Shown here piece after piece: positions 10,640 to 23,013 of a DNA stretch of 64,000 nucleotides. Under the pieces are notes generated by a model that did no database searches, was not told the DNA's origin, and saw only the letters and a program-made list of their open reading frames with translations. Source of the stretch: Dillenia suffruticosa (taxonomy: Eukaryota > Streptophyta > Magnoliopsida > Dilleniales > Dilleniaceae); contig JAVTVX010000010.1 of assembly GCA_033439265.1 (NCBI GenBank), positions 2,356,001 through 2,420,000 on the forward strand, in the 5' to 3' direction. The number at the start of each line of letters is the position of its first letter. The first letter of the stretch is position 1. Made by a program: the position numbers and the translations under genes.

Positions 10640-13155
10640 GATATTTTCTCATTTTTTTCACACTTGAATTCACTCCCAACTTAGTGTACATCTTTTCATT
10701 TCTAATCCTATTTTTCCTAATTTTACCACACATTCATTTGAGTATCTTTATTTCAGTTATAATTATTTTATACTCTTGTTGTTGTTTGATGGTCCAACAC
10801 TCGGTGTCATACCATAATATATGTTTTATTATAGTTCTATAAAACTTCCCTCTTCAATTGTAATGATATCGTGCAATTGTAAAAATCTCTATATGTATTT
10901 CTTCATTTCATCCGACTCGATTGGATCCTATGATTCACAACTTTATCTATGTTGTCATCGCTTTGAATGATGGAGTCAAGATATCTAAAATAGTTACTCT
11001 TTGGTACGTATTGTCCTTTTAAGTTAATCATTGCAAAAAGGGGGGGTTTAATGTCGCATCTTGGTGAAATTCAATATTAATTGAGAAACTATTATTTAAA
11101 CCTTTACAAGTTCTTATATTGGTAACAGTTCTCTTATACATATCTTTGATGAGATCAATATATTTCACGGAAATCTCATTTTTTCATCAATATCCATCAC
11201 AGAATGTCTCTAAGAATCTTATCATATGCTTTTTCTAGATCAATGAATGCCATATGCAAATCTCTTTTCTGTGCTATGAACATGTCTATCAAATGTCTGA
11301 GCAAGTGATTGGTTTCAGTGGTAGATTGTCCTAACATGAACCCAAATTGATTTTGAAACAAATTTAACCTCTAATCACAATTGATGTTCCATCATTCTCT
11401 CTCACAACTTCATATCATGACTAATAAGTTTAATTCCACTATAATTGAAACAATATTATATATCATTTTTATTCTTATATAGTGGTACAAATGTGTTCTC
11501 TTTCTATGCCTTGGGCATTTTCTTGGGTTGCGAAATTTGTTAAAAAGATTTATCAATATTCCTTTTTCTTTTTCAGCCAAATACTTCCATACCTCAATAG
11601 TGATGTCATTGGGTTCTATGGTTTTATTAATCTTCATTTTCTTTAAGACCCCCCTTCATGAAAACGAATTTTGCTTTTAAAATCCTTATTGATCTCCTCT
11701 ACAAGTATCATGATATCACTGAAATCTCTTGTGCCTTCAATGTGAAAAGTGGTTATCAAAATGCTCCCTCGAATGCTTTCTTATGTCCTCATTTCTGATA
11801 AGACCACTATTGGTCTTACTCTTAATACATGTAATACCATTTAGATATTTTTCCTTCCTATTCCTTAGTTTAGTAATTTTGTAAAACTTTTTTTTTTCTA
11901 TGTCCTTAATTTATAGTTTCTTATATAATTCGTTGTACACTTTGCTTTTTAATTCGTGAACAATCTTTTTCACCTATTTTTTCGCAAACTTGTATTTGTC
12001 AAGTATATCGCTATCTCTCTTGCTTTTAAAATTCCTATAACACTCATGTTTGATTCGTATAACATTTTGAATTTTCTCATTCCACCACCATGACTCCTTG
12101 TTTATTAGCGCCCGACCCCTAAATATGTCATGAACCTCCTTATCTAAATTCTTAACATTATTAGACATTTCTACTAACGTGGTTTTTGAATGATCATTAG
12201 CTGACCAGATAGCTACTCGAATTAATTTGTCTCTAAAGGTTGCCATCTTTTTCTTTTTTAGGTTCCGTCACTTATTGGCTCCAGAAATTAGCAATCCTTC
12301 TTTTGCGTTCTAGACACATGCACATCTAAAATTAAAAATTTATATTGAGTTGTTACACTCTCTCCTGGTATAATCTTACAATTCCTAAAGGTCATTCTAT
12401 CGCCCTTTCTCGTGAGAAAGAAATTTATTTGGCCAACATTCAACCCATTTTTGGTTGGCATAATGAGGGATTTGAATGTTGAGCCAAACTCTAAAATGCT
12501 ATCCCCACCTCATTCCTACTACCAAAGCCAAAGATTTCGTGCACGGCTTCAATCCTTCATTATTTGCACCTACATGTCCATTTAAATTTTCTCCAATAGA
12601 TAACTTCTCTCCACTAAGTATGGTTTGTATAAATTCATTTAGATCTTCCCAAAACTATTGTTTTCTAGTTTCACTTACACCTATTTGAGGTGCATAAACA
12701 CTAATTATATTAATTACATCTTCTTCGCTAACTAATTTGACAAGTAAAATTCCATTTTTCTTGTCTGATCTCTATTACATCTTCTTGTAAGTTTTTATGG
12801 ATAATTATTCTTATTCCGTTCTTAGTTCTTTTCTTACCTATATAGCAAAACTCAAAATTTGTGGCCATAAAACCCTACTTTTTTAGGTTTTTCCCCCACC
12901 CACTTATTTTCTTGGAGACATAATATTAATCTTCTGTCTGGTCATTATTTCTCTCATCTCTCCTAATTTACTAGTTAAGGATCTTATATTCTAAGTGGTT
13001 AGGTGAATCCTATTTTCGTAGACTAACTTCTTTACCCACACATGTTCACATAATTGCGGGAATTTGACACCACATCCAACAACGATGTGATGCGCTGTTT
13101 CTGAATGATGCCCTAACCTTGCTAACTTGTTACTACACCTGGGATTTGGTGCAGC
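10640..13155 (-). mobile_element. Degenerate RTE-clade LINE, internally deleted
   Basis: Reading the minus strand from 13155 downward, the domains follow the order of plant RTE non-LTR retrotransposons. An endonuclease remnant comes first (EMREIMTRQKINIM near 12960, then INIISVYAPQIG near 12700-12660). Next is the linker with the typical ESWWWNEKIQNVI block (near 12085). The reverse transcriptase follows: EPNDITIEVWKYLAE near 11620-11570, NQFGFMLGQSTTE near 11350, HMAFIDLEKAYD near 11250, and LIKDMYKRTVTNIRT near 11140. Just after the FHQDATLNP-like motif (near 11060) the sequence jumps to the C-terminal FRYLDSIIQ block (near 10985). The segment that normally carries the catalytic F/YADD box is therefore missing. 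Many stops and frameshifts are present. It is dead; no target duplication could be identified. Confidence 0.85.
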
Positions 13156-16100
13156 GGGTCACTCATAAAGTTAACACCTCAATAAATTTTTTATATTTGT
13201 TTCTCATTTTGGTTTTGGCAAAAATTTTATGCTAACTGTCAACTTATCACAATTTTTTTATCCGGGTTTGAGATCGGTAGTGTTAAAAAAAAAAGGCATA
13301 GTTATGCTTCCATTTTTAATAAGATGTGGAAACTAAGATTGCCATCCCAGAAATGATAAAGAATAGTAAAAAAAAAAATCAAAGCCTTCTTTCTTTTATG
13401 CCCAATAAATATCCATATGCAATTGGGCCTTGTTCTACTTTTTTATGAGGTTGCTTGATTTTATTTCAAACTTGCAAAGGAAAAAATTGAATGCTGTTGA
13501 TCCATTTTTGTTGGTTGTTATCCTACACATGAATGGAGAAAGCCTACAAGGATCATCAACATTGTAAATTGCCTTCCATGAAACCAACCCTTACCTCCCA
13601 AATCTGCTCCTTCCAGAAATCTATAATGGGGTCTTAGCGTAAAGCTCCTAGATGTGTTGTTGATCTTCTCCATCATAGCCTCACAATAAGCAACTAATGA
13701 AATTTCTCCGGCTGTAGATCTAGTGCAATCTTTTGAAAGTGTATATATCTTTATGTCCAAAATTGAAGGAGGCTTGAATTTTGATCTCTCTATTAGTGAA
13801 AAGTAGGGGTGCAACTTGGTTCCACGATATTTTGGACACAACTGGAATCCTATCGATTAACAAATTTTAGACCTATCAAAGCAAGGATAGGTCGCAAGGA
13901 TAGGTCACTGTTTATGTCAAGCTCCTCTTTTGATCACCTAAACTGACTGCCAAACTCATTCACTCCCAAACTCATTCACTCACCCATGACGGGAGTCTTG
14001 TTTTGCTGAATTATGCAGTCCAGCCAGCATATGTTGGGCCATTTCATGGCCTACCAACCGCTTCAGTCACTCACCAATTACTAGTTTATTATTTTGATGA
14101 AGTCTTTGTCTCCACCTGATATACAGGATAGTGTCATTTGAGTAGCTGCTTAAATGGAACTCCTTCAGGAAGCTCCTCCTCTGATTAAAGGAGGCTACTC
14201 TTACCTTTATGGTCTTCGGATGCCATGATCATGTTGAACTGGCTTACCTTCCAGCTGTGGCTCTCGTCTCCTCTTGCCTTAGGTTGGTGCTCTTCCTCAA
14301 AGGGGAAACTTCATCTTTAGGCCACTTTCTTTCAATTCAATGCATTCCCCACATCAGCAGCAACCACTTCACAAGTCCAAACTTGATGAAAGAAAGTCCT
14401 CATGATGATGATGAGACTGCTTCATAGCTGCCTTTCTCAAGGCATCACACCTCAACTTGTGTCCAGATGGTAGGAGCCAAGGAGTCCAGCACAATTTGGT
14501 GCGGGTTATAAGCTATTTAGGGGGTAGTTGCACCTAGTCTGCCAGTCCCATTGGCATAGAGTGATTCATGTTGCCCTCAAAATGTTACCTCTATCGAGGA
14601 ACATCCTTGATTCTAACAAGCACCACCACTGCAGTTTGTGGACGTATCCAACTGAGATTGAATTAGGAGCATTGGTATGCTTAGAAAAAATGGCACTTTT
14701 TATGCCCTTAAATCACACCAAAGAGAAGGCCAGGATGTTGAAGTGATGCGTAATGCAACATTGTCTGAGAAGCAAGGTAAGGACATTAATTGAGAGGGGT
14801 CACTTTGTTGGCACAATGTGAGACAAGCGTCAATGACCATGAGTAACCAATCTCTCCGAAGAGTAGCTGCACTACCGTAGGCATCTTCTGAAGCTTTTTT
14901 GACTCTTTCAGTATAGCCTTCTATAGCCTGAAATCTGTCTTATCCTATGGAGGTAGTCTCTCCAGATTGGGTTCATACTTTTTGGAGAACAAATGCAACT
15001 AATATACATATGTACATACATATGTTTTGTTACACACTCCTCCATTAATTCAATTGAAGTTTAAACTCTTTCACTATGGTTACACATAATAATCCCCATA
15101 TCTTATTCTTTTGTCATAATTCTTGGATGGTGAAATGACATTAAACTGGAAAAGTGAATACTTTTCCATCCAGCGTGGAATTGTTTCTTTGAACTATTTC
15201 TTAAAAGCCACCTATAATATCTTTCCACCATGAAAAGGGTCCTCTGTCCACCTGCGTGGATTTGCATTTCTTGTTTATTATTATTTATCTACCATTTTTG
15301 TGGGCTTTTTTGTGCCTATCTCTCTCTCTCTCTCTCTCATATCTAGGCTACCTTCGTTCCTAATCAGAACAACTTTCACTGGACTGTTGTGTTCTTGAAA
15401 CAATGTGAAGATGTCAAACTCCTTGCACCCAAAGCCAGTTTGTGGTGTAGCTGTTTAGGATTGCTCCTGCACTTTAGGTTGTCCAGAGAGTGGGTGAATA
15501 ACAGAAGGGGCTATATAGGTTGTGCTACTCTAAAGCAAAGAGATGGAGAATGCCATAACATAATGTTCGGATGGTATATAATTAGAAAATAGAATTTTCA
15601 CTTACCCCAAAGAGCTTTTAAGCCAGATCCTTTCACCTCATGGTTGAGGCTGTTTGCAGGCAGAACATTTATCTTTTGTAGATTGGAGGTTGTGTCTGAA
15701 GGATTCCTCTTGTGGAAAATCATTCAATTGCTGGTGACTTTAAAGGCTCAGGAATGAGTCTCCTGGCACTGTATCAGCATATATAGCCTAGAGGGCAGGG
15801 TCGCATATGTATCTTATGTCTTCTATTTACTTATATATTTGTTTGCTATTCGTTCATTGGTAGTTGTGTTATAATTTCCAATTTGTATTTTGTGTCAATG
15901 TCGGCAGGTCCACTGTGAATAGGTTAGACATGTGAACTTATAAGAAAACCAATTATTTTCCAAGTTGTTTTCATGATTTCCTCCCAACCACATACCTTTT
16001 TGCCCATTTTAAATTGCATAATGTGTAAATGACATCTTTAGATACCCCTAGCTATATGGCATGCAGGACGGCACTTGATCCCCTGATCACAAGAACCTAG

Positions 16101-18585
16101 AACCTAGAACCAGGTTTGAGTTATCCTCTGAGTGTGGAGTTGGGCAGATTTTTGCTGGGTTTATACTACATCTGGCTCACATTTGAGAACACTGTTTGTT
16201 GTGGACACTACTTTCTTTCGTCAAACTCTTCCAGCATACCTGCAGAACAATAAATAAATAAATAATCACACATACATGTTTAGATATCTCTAGTTCTTTC
16301 CTGGCTTTCTGTTAAAGTGAGGATTCTGCATGTTGCTAAAGTTGCAAAAGTGATCACTATCTATGAGTACCTGAGCTCTATTAATGTCATTGATATGTTT
16401 GTCTATGCCATCTGTTTCCATAATAATCTTTTTTCTAAGCTATAAGATTATGCTAGGGATCCAATGGACTCCACAAGAATCGTGTGATTCAATTCTTGTT
16501 CCAATTTTTGTTGTTTGGAACTTATAAAAAAGTGTGGAGTTCAATTCTAACTCTACAAAAACTGTGGATTTTTGAATTGTCAGAAAACAAGGGATTTGGA
16601 AATGAACACTAGTCGAGTCATTGGCCCCACATATTTACTTGGTAAGTTTTATTAGATAACAGATTTAGATTGAACTCTAAGATTAGTTTGATTGTTTTGA
16701 GCATTATATTTCAATTGAATATCATATTTTACTTTGTTTTTGAGCAAAAAATTTCATTTCGGAATGAAGTGAATGAAAGAATTCAATAATTGAATGGAAA
16801 CTATTATTCTTTTTTTTTCCTCACTTAGTTCGCAAGCACTACCTTAAATTACGTCCAGGTCTCTAAAATCCAGATGACCTTACACTCTCATTTTGGTATC
16901 TGTGCCCTCACTATGGTATTTGAGTGTGTCATTTTATTCACTCACTTGTTTCCCAAACCCTAAATTTCTAGCTTTTGACTTCTATTTAAGAAGTGAAGCC
17001 TTTTGTAGTACTTACGGTTTGTCCAAAAGCAAGAAGTTTGCTCAGGCCCTTGATTACGAATATCATCTAACCTTAATTGTAGATCATTTGCCATAGATCC
17101 AGTAACCTATCTTTTCTGTGTTTGAAAATTTTGAAGCAGCAAATATTCTTTTTTATTTATCTACTTTCCTTTTTACTAGCTTTTCTCTTGCCCACCCCCT
17201 CTGGCCCTGGAGGGCCTTCCGTGATGTGTATATTTTTTTGGGGGCATATCATGTGAATCTATTGCTTGTGAGTGTTTTACTTTGTAATTTTGTAACAGAT
17301 AAGAGGTAGAGTCACTCTCCCCTCCAGCTTGTAGGCCTTGTTTCTGTGTTATCATCATTCTGATGATTGTCATTAAGTTAATTGTGTTCTGGGTAGGGCA
17401 CAAGAAGTTCATGCAATTGCCCCTTTTGAGAGTGGTGATGACTAATATCTCCAAGACTCAGGTGAGCTTCGGTCATTTGATGACTAGAAAAGCTTGATGC
17501 AGTTAAAATATTATGAAAAATTCCTTACAAGAAATTGATAATTGGCGGTGAATGGTGACCTGATGTTTTTACATTGATCAAGATATTTGACCCTCAGTTT
17601 TATATTGGCCTGTTGCATTTGGATTGGAATATGCCATAAGTATTTTTAAGGTGTTTATGGTATTGCTTTTGCGAGGAGAAATTGTGATGTATATTCATTT
17701 GTAATCTGCATTACCTTTGCTTTGGGGCTGGGGATTTGTTTGTAACCTTATAGAAAAAATAACAATTAATACTTGGTTTTGTGTTGGTGGGAGTAATACT
17801 GGGGGGGGGACAATTTCTTGGTATTGTGCTTCCTCTCTCGATGGCAATGTTGTAAAGCTTGTTCTCTAAGAGACCACCTCTGAAATGCAGATATTGTTCT
17901 TGTTGCAACTTTGTTTTATAGAAAATGTCACTCTGTTATTATAAAACACAGGCATTCATATTTCAGTGGGTTCAGATAAGTAAAAGTAAAAAACCTAGCA
18001 TTTAAAGATTTTTTTTCTTTTATTTTGTATATAACTTGTTTGCACCTTAAATTTCATTATTCAAAACAAATCCGAGCATTTCATGGGTAGGATTAATATA
18101 AATAATAAATGAAAATTTTGGAATAAAAGAAAGTAAAATTGCGGTTCCTATTCGCAATCCGCTTGGTATTTACTTGGATAGCAACGAGGTGTGTTTTATA
18201 TTTTACAACTTCTTTCTCATTTTATTTTTTCACAATTACCTTTTTTTTGTTTTAAAACCAACTGATATATAAATTATTTGATTAATTCAATTTGAGTATT
18301 GTGAGTTTTAATTTAGCGATTGATTTTTTTGACACTTGTTTTTTGTTTTTTTTTTTTTCAAAACTCAAATTCAACATTTTGATTAAAATAATTTAGTGCA
18401 TTATCATTAAATTTACAGAGCGTTGGTCACAAAAGTATCGATTTATAGTATATGAACTTTACAACTTTAGGCCTGCATCAACACACGGGGTGCTCACAAA
18501 ATATGGATCATATATTTTTGTTATATAAATATTTATTAGATTTATAATTAACTCAATTTCTGAATTAAATTATTATTCAAACTAG
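13156..18585. other. Long stretch with no recognised gene
   Basis: Mixed-complexity sequence, less AT-rich than later regions. Open frames at 13518-13841 (minus), 14209-14427, 14528-14746, 15389-15592 and 16893-17096 have no recognisable domain and are not linked by convincing splice sites. A (TC)10 repeat lies at about 15319-15338. A 65-bp segment at 17397-17461 has good splice borders (GGGTAG before, GTGAGC after) and might be a non-coding exon. I see nothing else. Confidence 0.4.
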
Positions 18586-19019
18586 CGAAAAATATTGTGT
18601 ATATCAATGACAAGATAAAAAAAGAGTCTAATCACTAGAATTTTAAAAAAATATTGGTGAATGAGATAAAAAAAGGGTAATATGTGAAGTTAAAAAGTAA
18701 AAAATAAATAAATAAACTTAAAAAATAAAAGGGAAAAACCTATAAAAAAAAGGACTTAAAGAGAGAAAAAAGGGTTAAAAAAATTAAAAAAAAAAGATTT
18801 GAATAGAAAAAAAAAATAAAAAGCTATGGTTAAAAAATAAATGGATGATTATCTGTGGGGTCAAAAAAAGAGAAAAATCTATACTCAAAAAAATCAAATG
18901 ACTAAAGTTAAAAAAAAAATGGATTAAAAAAAACCTTAGACCTGAATGGACAAGTGGGTGCCAAAAAGGGGAAAATCTTATATCTAAAAAAGACGAATGA
19001 CTTAAGGAAAAAAGATAGG
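18586..19019 (+). repeat. A-rich tandem array, left part (unit 1, before the Athila insertion)
   Basis: About 430 bp of A-rich sequence built from short degenerate phrases such as GACCTGAATG, GGTCAAAAAA and AATAAA-GGATGATTATC. It continues on the far side of the Athila element at 28771. After removing the element, the distance between the GATGA-type anchors at 18844 and 28831 is 236 bp. This matches 241 and 240 bp between the equivalent anchors in units 2 and 3. It is non-coding on this strand. It ends at the target duplication ATAGG (19015-19019). Confidence 0.85.
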
Positions 19020-20372
19020 TGATAACATGCAATTTATTGAATTTATTATTGTTATCATGGTTTGAATTTGAATTGTTTAATGTACTAATGGTTGGTTTTA
19101 TTGAATTTTATTTTTAGGAAATTGAAATTGAGGATTTGGAGCAAATTGGGTTTAACAAGAAAATTTTGGAGCTAATTGGGTGTAAAGTTTATAATGGGAA
19201 GATTCTTAATTGATTTGAAAGATTAAAAGGAAGAAAAATGTTACTAAATCTCTCATGTTACTAATTCTCTCAAAGAGGTTGGAAGGAAGGAGCACATGCA
19301 TATATTTTCTTTCCAAAAAGGGGCCGGCTGCCTTGCCTATTTAAATGAAGGGCTGCACTCAATGAAAAACATAATACTCTCTACACAATACTCCAAGGAG
19401 GTGGCTGCATCTTAAGGAAAAAAGAGAGGAACCTCATGACTGTTCATTCAATCTCTCATTAGGTTTTATTTTTTATTTTTTTCTTTCTTTTTAGGAACAT
19501 TATTTTTTTATTTTCTTGTGTTGATACTTACCACCACGAGTGGTTAGTTTCTTTATTCTGATTCAAGGGGAATTTTAATCGATTGTTCTTCATTGTGAGG
19601 TTATGTTCTTAATTTAATTTCTTGTCTTTTATTCAAGTATTCGTCGATTCTTGGTTTATTTTTATGAAAGATTGGTATTGGTTAATCTGACAATTTAATT
19701 CAATATCAATTTTTCTACTGCATCCAGGATTTCAGTGATCTGTAATTGTCATGAATGAATGGTACGAGTAGCAAATAGGTTATACATGTTTATGGGTCGT
19801 TTGCCGATATTCATTTTAACCTAAGGAATCGATGAACCAAAATCGAATAATTGTACGGCTATCCTGGTTATTTGTATTTTGGTTTAACTGTTTTAATAGA
19901 ACTTAATGCTGTCATTATTTGATATGGAAAACTATCGTGCCCAGTCGATTAATGATAAGTTTTGATTGAATGCTGGGTTTGGTCAATTATTTTAGGAAAA
20001 CACAAAATTTATTATGGCAATCCTAATAGATTTAAGGTTAAATGCTTGAATTGTAAAAATAATATTTTTAACCAATGATCAATAAGACAGTCGAATATAT
20101 GAACCCTTGAATCGGAGTTTGGTAAATTGAATTTCTTCCTTAAATTTTAGTATTTTGCATTGTTGATTTGTTTCTTATTTTTAGGTTATTAATTTTTATT
20201 CGGCAAATTTTATTTTAGCAATTTGTTTGAAAACCCCCAATTTTATATTTTTACATTAACTAAGAGATTGAATTAATTAGTTCCCTTGGAATTCGATCTG
20301 GTAACCACTATTGCTACAGTTTGTTGCATTGGGGAAATCAGTATTAATTTGAGGGTTTCGACAACCCGACCA
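19020..20372 (+). repeat. 5' LTR of the Athila element (1353 bp)
   Basis: Starts TGATAACATG directly after the target duplication and ends ACCCGACCA before the primer site. It contains a U3-like region and a CCTATTTAAATGAAGGG TATA-type core promoter near 19340. Bases 19182-20372 are duplicated in the 3' LTR; bases 19020-19181 are not. Confidence 0.93.
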
Positions 20373-20377
20373 AATTT

Positions 20378-20395
20378 TGGCGCCGTTGCCGGGGA
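20378..20395 (+). other. Primer binding site (tRNA-Asp type)
   Basis: TGGCGCCGTTGCCGGGGA lies 5 bp after the 5' LTR. It is the sequence used by Athila/Tat elements and is complementary to the 3' end of plant tRNA-Asp. Confidence 0.9.
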
Positions 20396-20413
20396 GCTAT
20401 TTTGATTTCTTAG

Positions 20414-21955
20414 TTGTGTTTTCTTTATATTTGTTTTGTTGACCTCTTTTATTTTATAACCCGTTCTTCTCAAGAAAGTGAATTGGAATATATTCCCGAA
20501 ATTGAGAAAACTGCTCGCCGATTAAGAAAGGAAGCCAGACAGAGGAAAGGTAAGTTTCGTCAAAGGCCAATTTTTAACATTGATCTGACAATTTGTGACA
20601 GGTCTATTTTTGAAGAAGAAGAGGAAAGGATGGCCGATCGTGAGCGAACCTTAAAGGAATTGGCTGCACCCAATCTAAATCAACAACCCTTGTGCATCGA
20701 ATACCTAACTCTTGAGGTAGCATTCGAACTTAAATCTGGTTTGATTCACTTACTGCCTACTTTTTGTGGTCTCCCAGGTGAGGATCCACATAAACATTTG
20801 AAAGAATTTCATATTGTCTGTTCGAGTATGAAACCCCAAGGAGTGACTGAGGAACAGATTAAGTTAAGAGTCTTTCCCTTTTCCCTGAAAGAAAAGGCAA
20901 AGGATTGGTTGTACTACCTACCTCCGGGTTCAATAAATACATGGAATGGGATGCAGAGATTATTTTTAGAAAAATTTTTCCCTGCATCTAGAGCTGCCAT
21001 CATTGAAAAGGAGATATGTGGGATCAGACAGATTAGCGGAGAAACGCTATATGAGTACTTTGAGAGGTTCAAACAGCTCTGTGCCAGCTGTCCACATCAT
21101 CAAATACCGGAACAACTCTTGATTCAGTATTTTTATGAAGGACTTCTACCCATGGATAGAAGTATGGTAGATGCGGCCAGCGGAGGAGTCTTGGTAAATA
21201 AAACACCTGAAGAAGCTAGACAATTGATCACAAATATGACAGAAAATTCTCAACAATTTGGGTTGAGAACAGAGGGAGTTATGAAACGTGTCAATGAGGT
21301 AAGTCATTCTCACCTTGAAAATCAAATTTCTGAATTGACTGTTTTGGTTCGTCAGATGGCTGTAGGACAAATACATGCAAGCAAAGTCTGTGGCATATGC
21401 TCGATACCTGGACATTTTACGGATATGTGTCCTTCTCTGCAAGAAGATTCTACTCATCAAGCAAATGCCGTAGGAGGATTTCCTGGCCAACCTCAAAGGA
21501 AGTACGATCCCTACTCAACTCATTATAATCCCGGTTGGTGAGATCATCCAAATCTGAGTTACGGGAATCAAGGAGAACAAACAATATATCCTCCTCAGCA
21601 ATTCAATAGGCCATCACATACACCGACACAATCGTCTAATTCAGGTATGTCCTTAGAAGATATTGTAAAAGCTCTCGCGACTAACACTCAACAATTTCAA
21701 CAGGAAACGAGAGCTAGCATTCAAAACTTGAGAAATCAAATCACTCAGCTAGCCACTTCAGTTAGCAATTTGGAGCATCAAAATGCAGGGAAATTACCTT
21801 CACAAACGGTAATAAAACCTAAGGAAAATGCTAGTGCAATGGTATTGAGGAGTGGGAAAGAAGTGCAATCAAAACCACCATCACCCAAAAAGAGAATGAG
21901 AAGAAAGATGAAGAGGAAGAAGCCGAAGTTGCCAATGAAAATCCAAACAAGGTAA
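20414..21955 (+). pseudogene. Athila gag, broken by a stop and a frameshift
   Basis: Encodes the nucleocapsid/capsid polyprotein. The open stretch from 20414 (a likely true start lies a little downstream) to 21541 has the retrotransposon gag domain at about residues 125-290 (LKEFHIVCSSMKPQG, LKEKAKDWLYYLPPGS, WNGMQRLFLEKFFP, RQISGETLYEYFERFKQL). A CCHC zinc knuckle follows: C-X2-C-X4-H-X4-C in CGICSIPGHFTDMC. A TGA at 21539-21541 interrupts the frame, which continues to 21955 with a coiled-coil-like segment and a VLRSGKE motif. A single-base loss in the A-run near 21888-21892 shifts the following Glu/Lys-rich part into another frame. Confidence 0.9.
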
Positions 21956-23013
21956 ATTCGAATTTTCTTTTATCTACGAGTTCTAACACAGTTGCACCAC
22001 CTTTTCCTAGCAGATTTGAAAGATCCAAAAAGGAAGACTACGAAAAGGAGGTTTGGAAAACTTTCAAAAAGGTGGAAATCAACATACCTTTGTTAGATGC
22101 CATCAAGCAAATACCAAAATATGCAAAGTTTTTGAAAGAACTGTGCACAAACAAGAGGACAATGAGAGGTAATGAGAAAATAAGGGTGGGGGAGAACGTG
22201 TCTGCTGTCATAAAGAGATCCCTACCCGAGAAGTGTTCAGATCCAGGTATGTTCACTTTATCCTGTGTTATCGGTTTAAGGAAATTTGAACGTGCTATGC
22301 TAGATTTAGGAGCATCAATCAATATCATGTCATATTCTATTTACATTGCTCTAAATATAGGTCCCCTAAAGGAAACTAAAGTGATTATTCAATTGGCTGA
22401 CCGTTCTGTCGTGTATCCAGAAGGGATTGTTGAAGATGTTTTGGTGCGGGTTAATGAGTTAATTTTTCTAGCAGATTTTTATATCTTAAAAATGGATGAC
22501 GACACCGTTACAAATTCAGCACCGCTACTATTGGGGAGACCGTTCATGAAAACGGCAAAAACAAAAATAGACGTAGATGATGGTACACTCTCCGTTGAAT
22601 TCGACGGCGAGATTGTTAAATTCAATATTTTTGAGGCCATGAGATACCCAAATGAGTGTCATTCGATTTGTTCCGCTAATGTCATTGATTCAATTGTGCA
22701 GGAAATCTTTGAAGAAGAAAATGACACAAGTTTTGAATTGGATACGCAATTGAACACCAAAGACGAGATGACCGAAACTTGTGAAATTTCAGAATCAATA
22801 TTGGAACAACAATCAAGGTCTTTAAATTCGAGCACCACATTTCTTGTTTCTCACAAGAAAATGTTACCTTCTGTTTTGCAGGCTCCAACATTGGAATTGA
22901 AGACTTTGCCGGATCATCTCAAATATGTATACTTAGGTGATGAAGAGACCTTACCCGTTATCATAGCAAGAGAATTGACGGAAGAACAAGAAAATCGGCT
23001 ACTCCAAGTTTAA
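21893..23013 (+). pseudogene. Athila aspartic protease region
   Basis: Open from just after the gag frameshift to the TAA at 23011-23013. Near 22290-22325 it reads AMLDLGASINIM, the Athila version of the retroviral-type aspartic protease active site (D-L-G-A instead of D-S/T-G). LLLGRPFM near 22530 is the usual second conserved block. The TAA arises from loss of one base near 23000, which takes the reverse transcriptase into a new frame. The protease itself looks otherwise intact. Confidence 0.9.

Noticed and set aside
18784..19032. Minus-strand Phe/Ser-rich open frame at the left edge of the array
   Set aside because: Same composition artefact as the other frames in the array, and it crosses the Athila insertion boundary.
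21146..22328. Minus-strand frames opposite the Athila gag and protease
   Set aside because: They are antisense to clear retrotransposon domains and have no similarity of their own.
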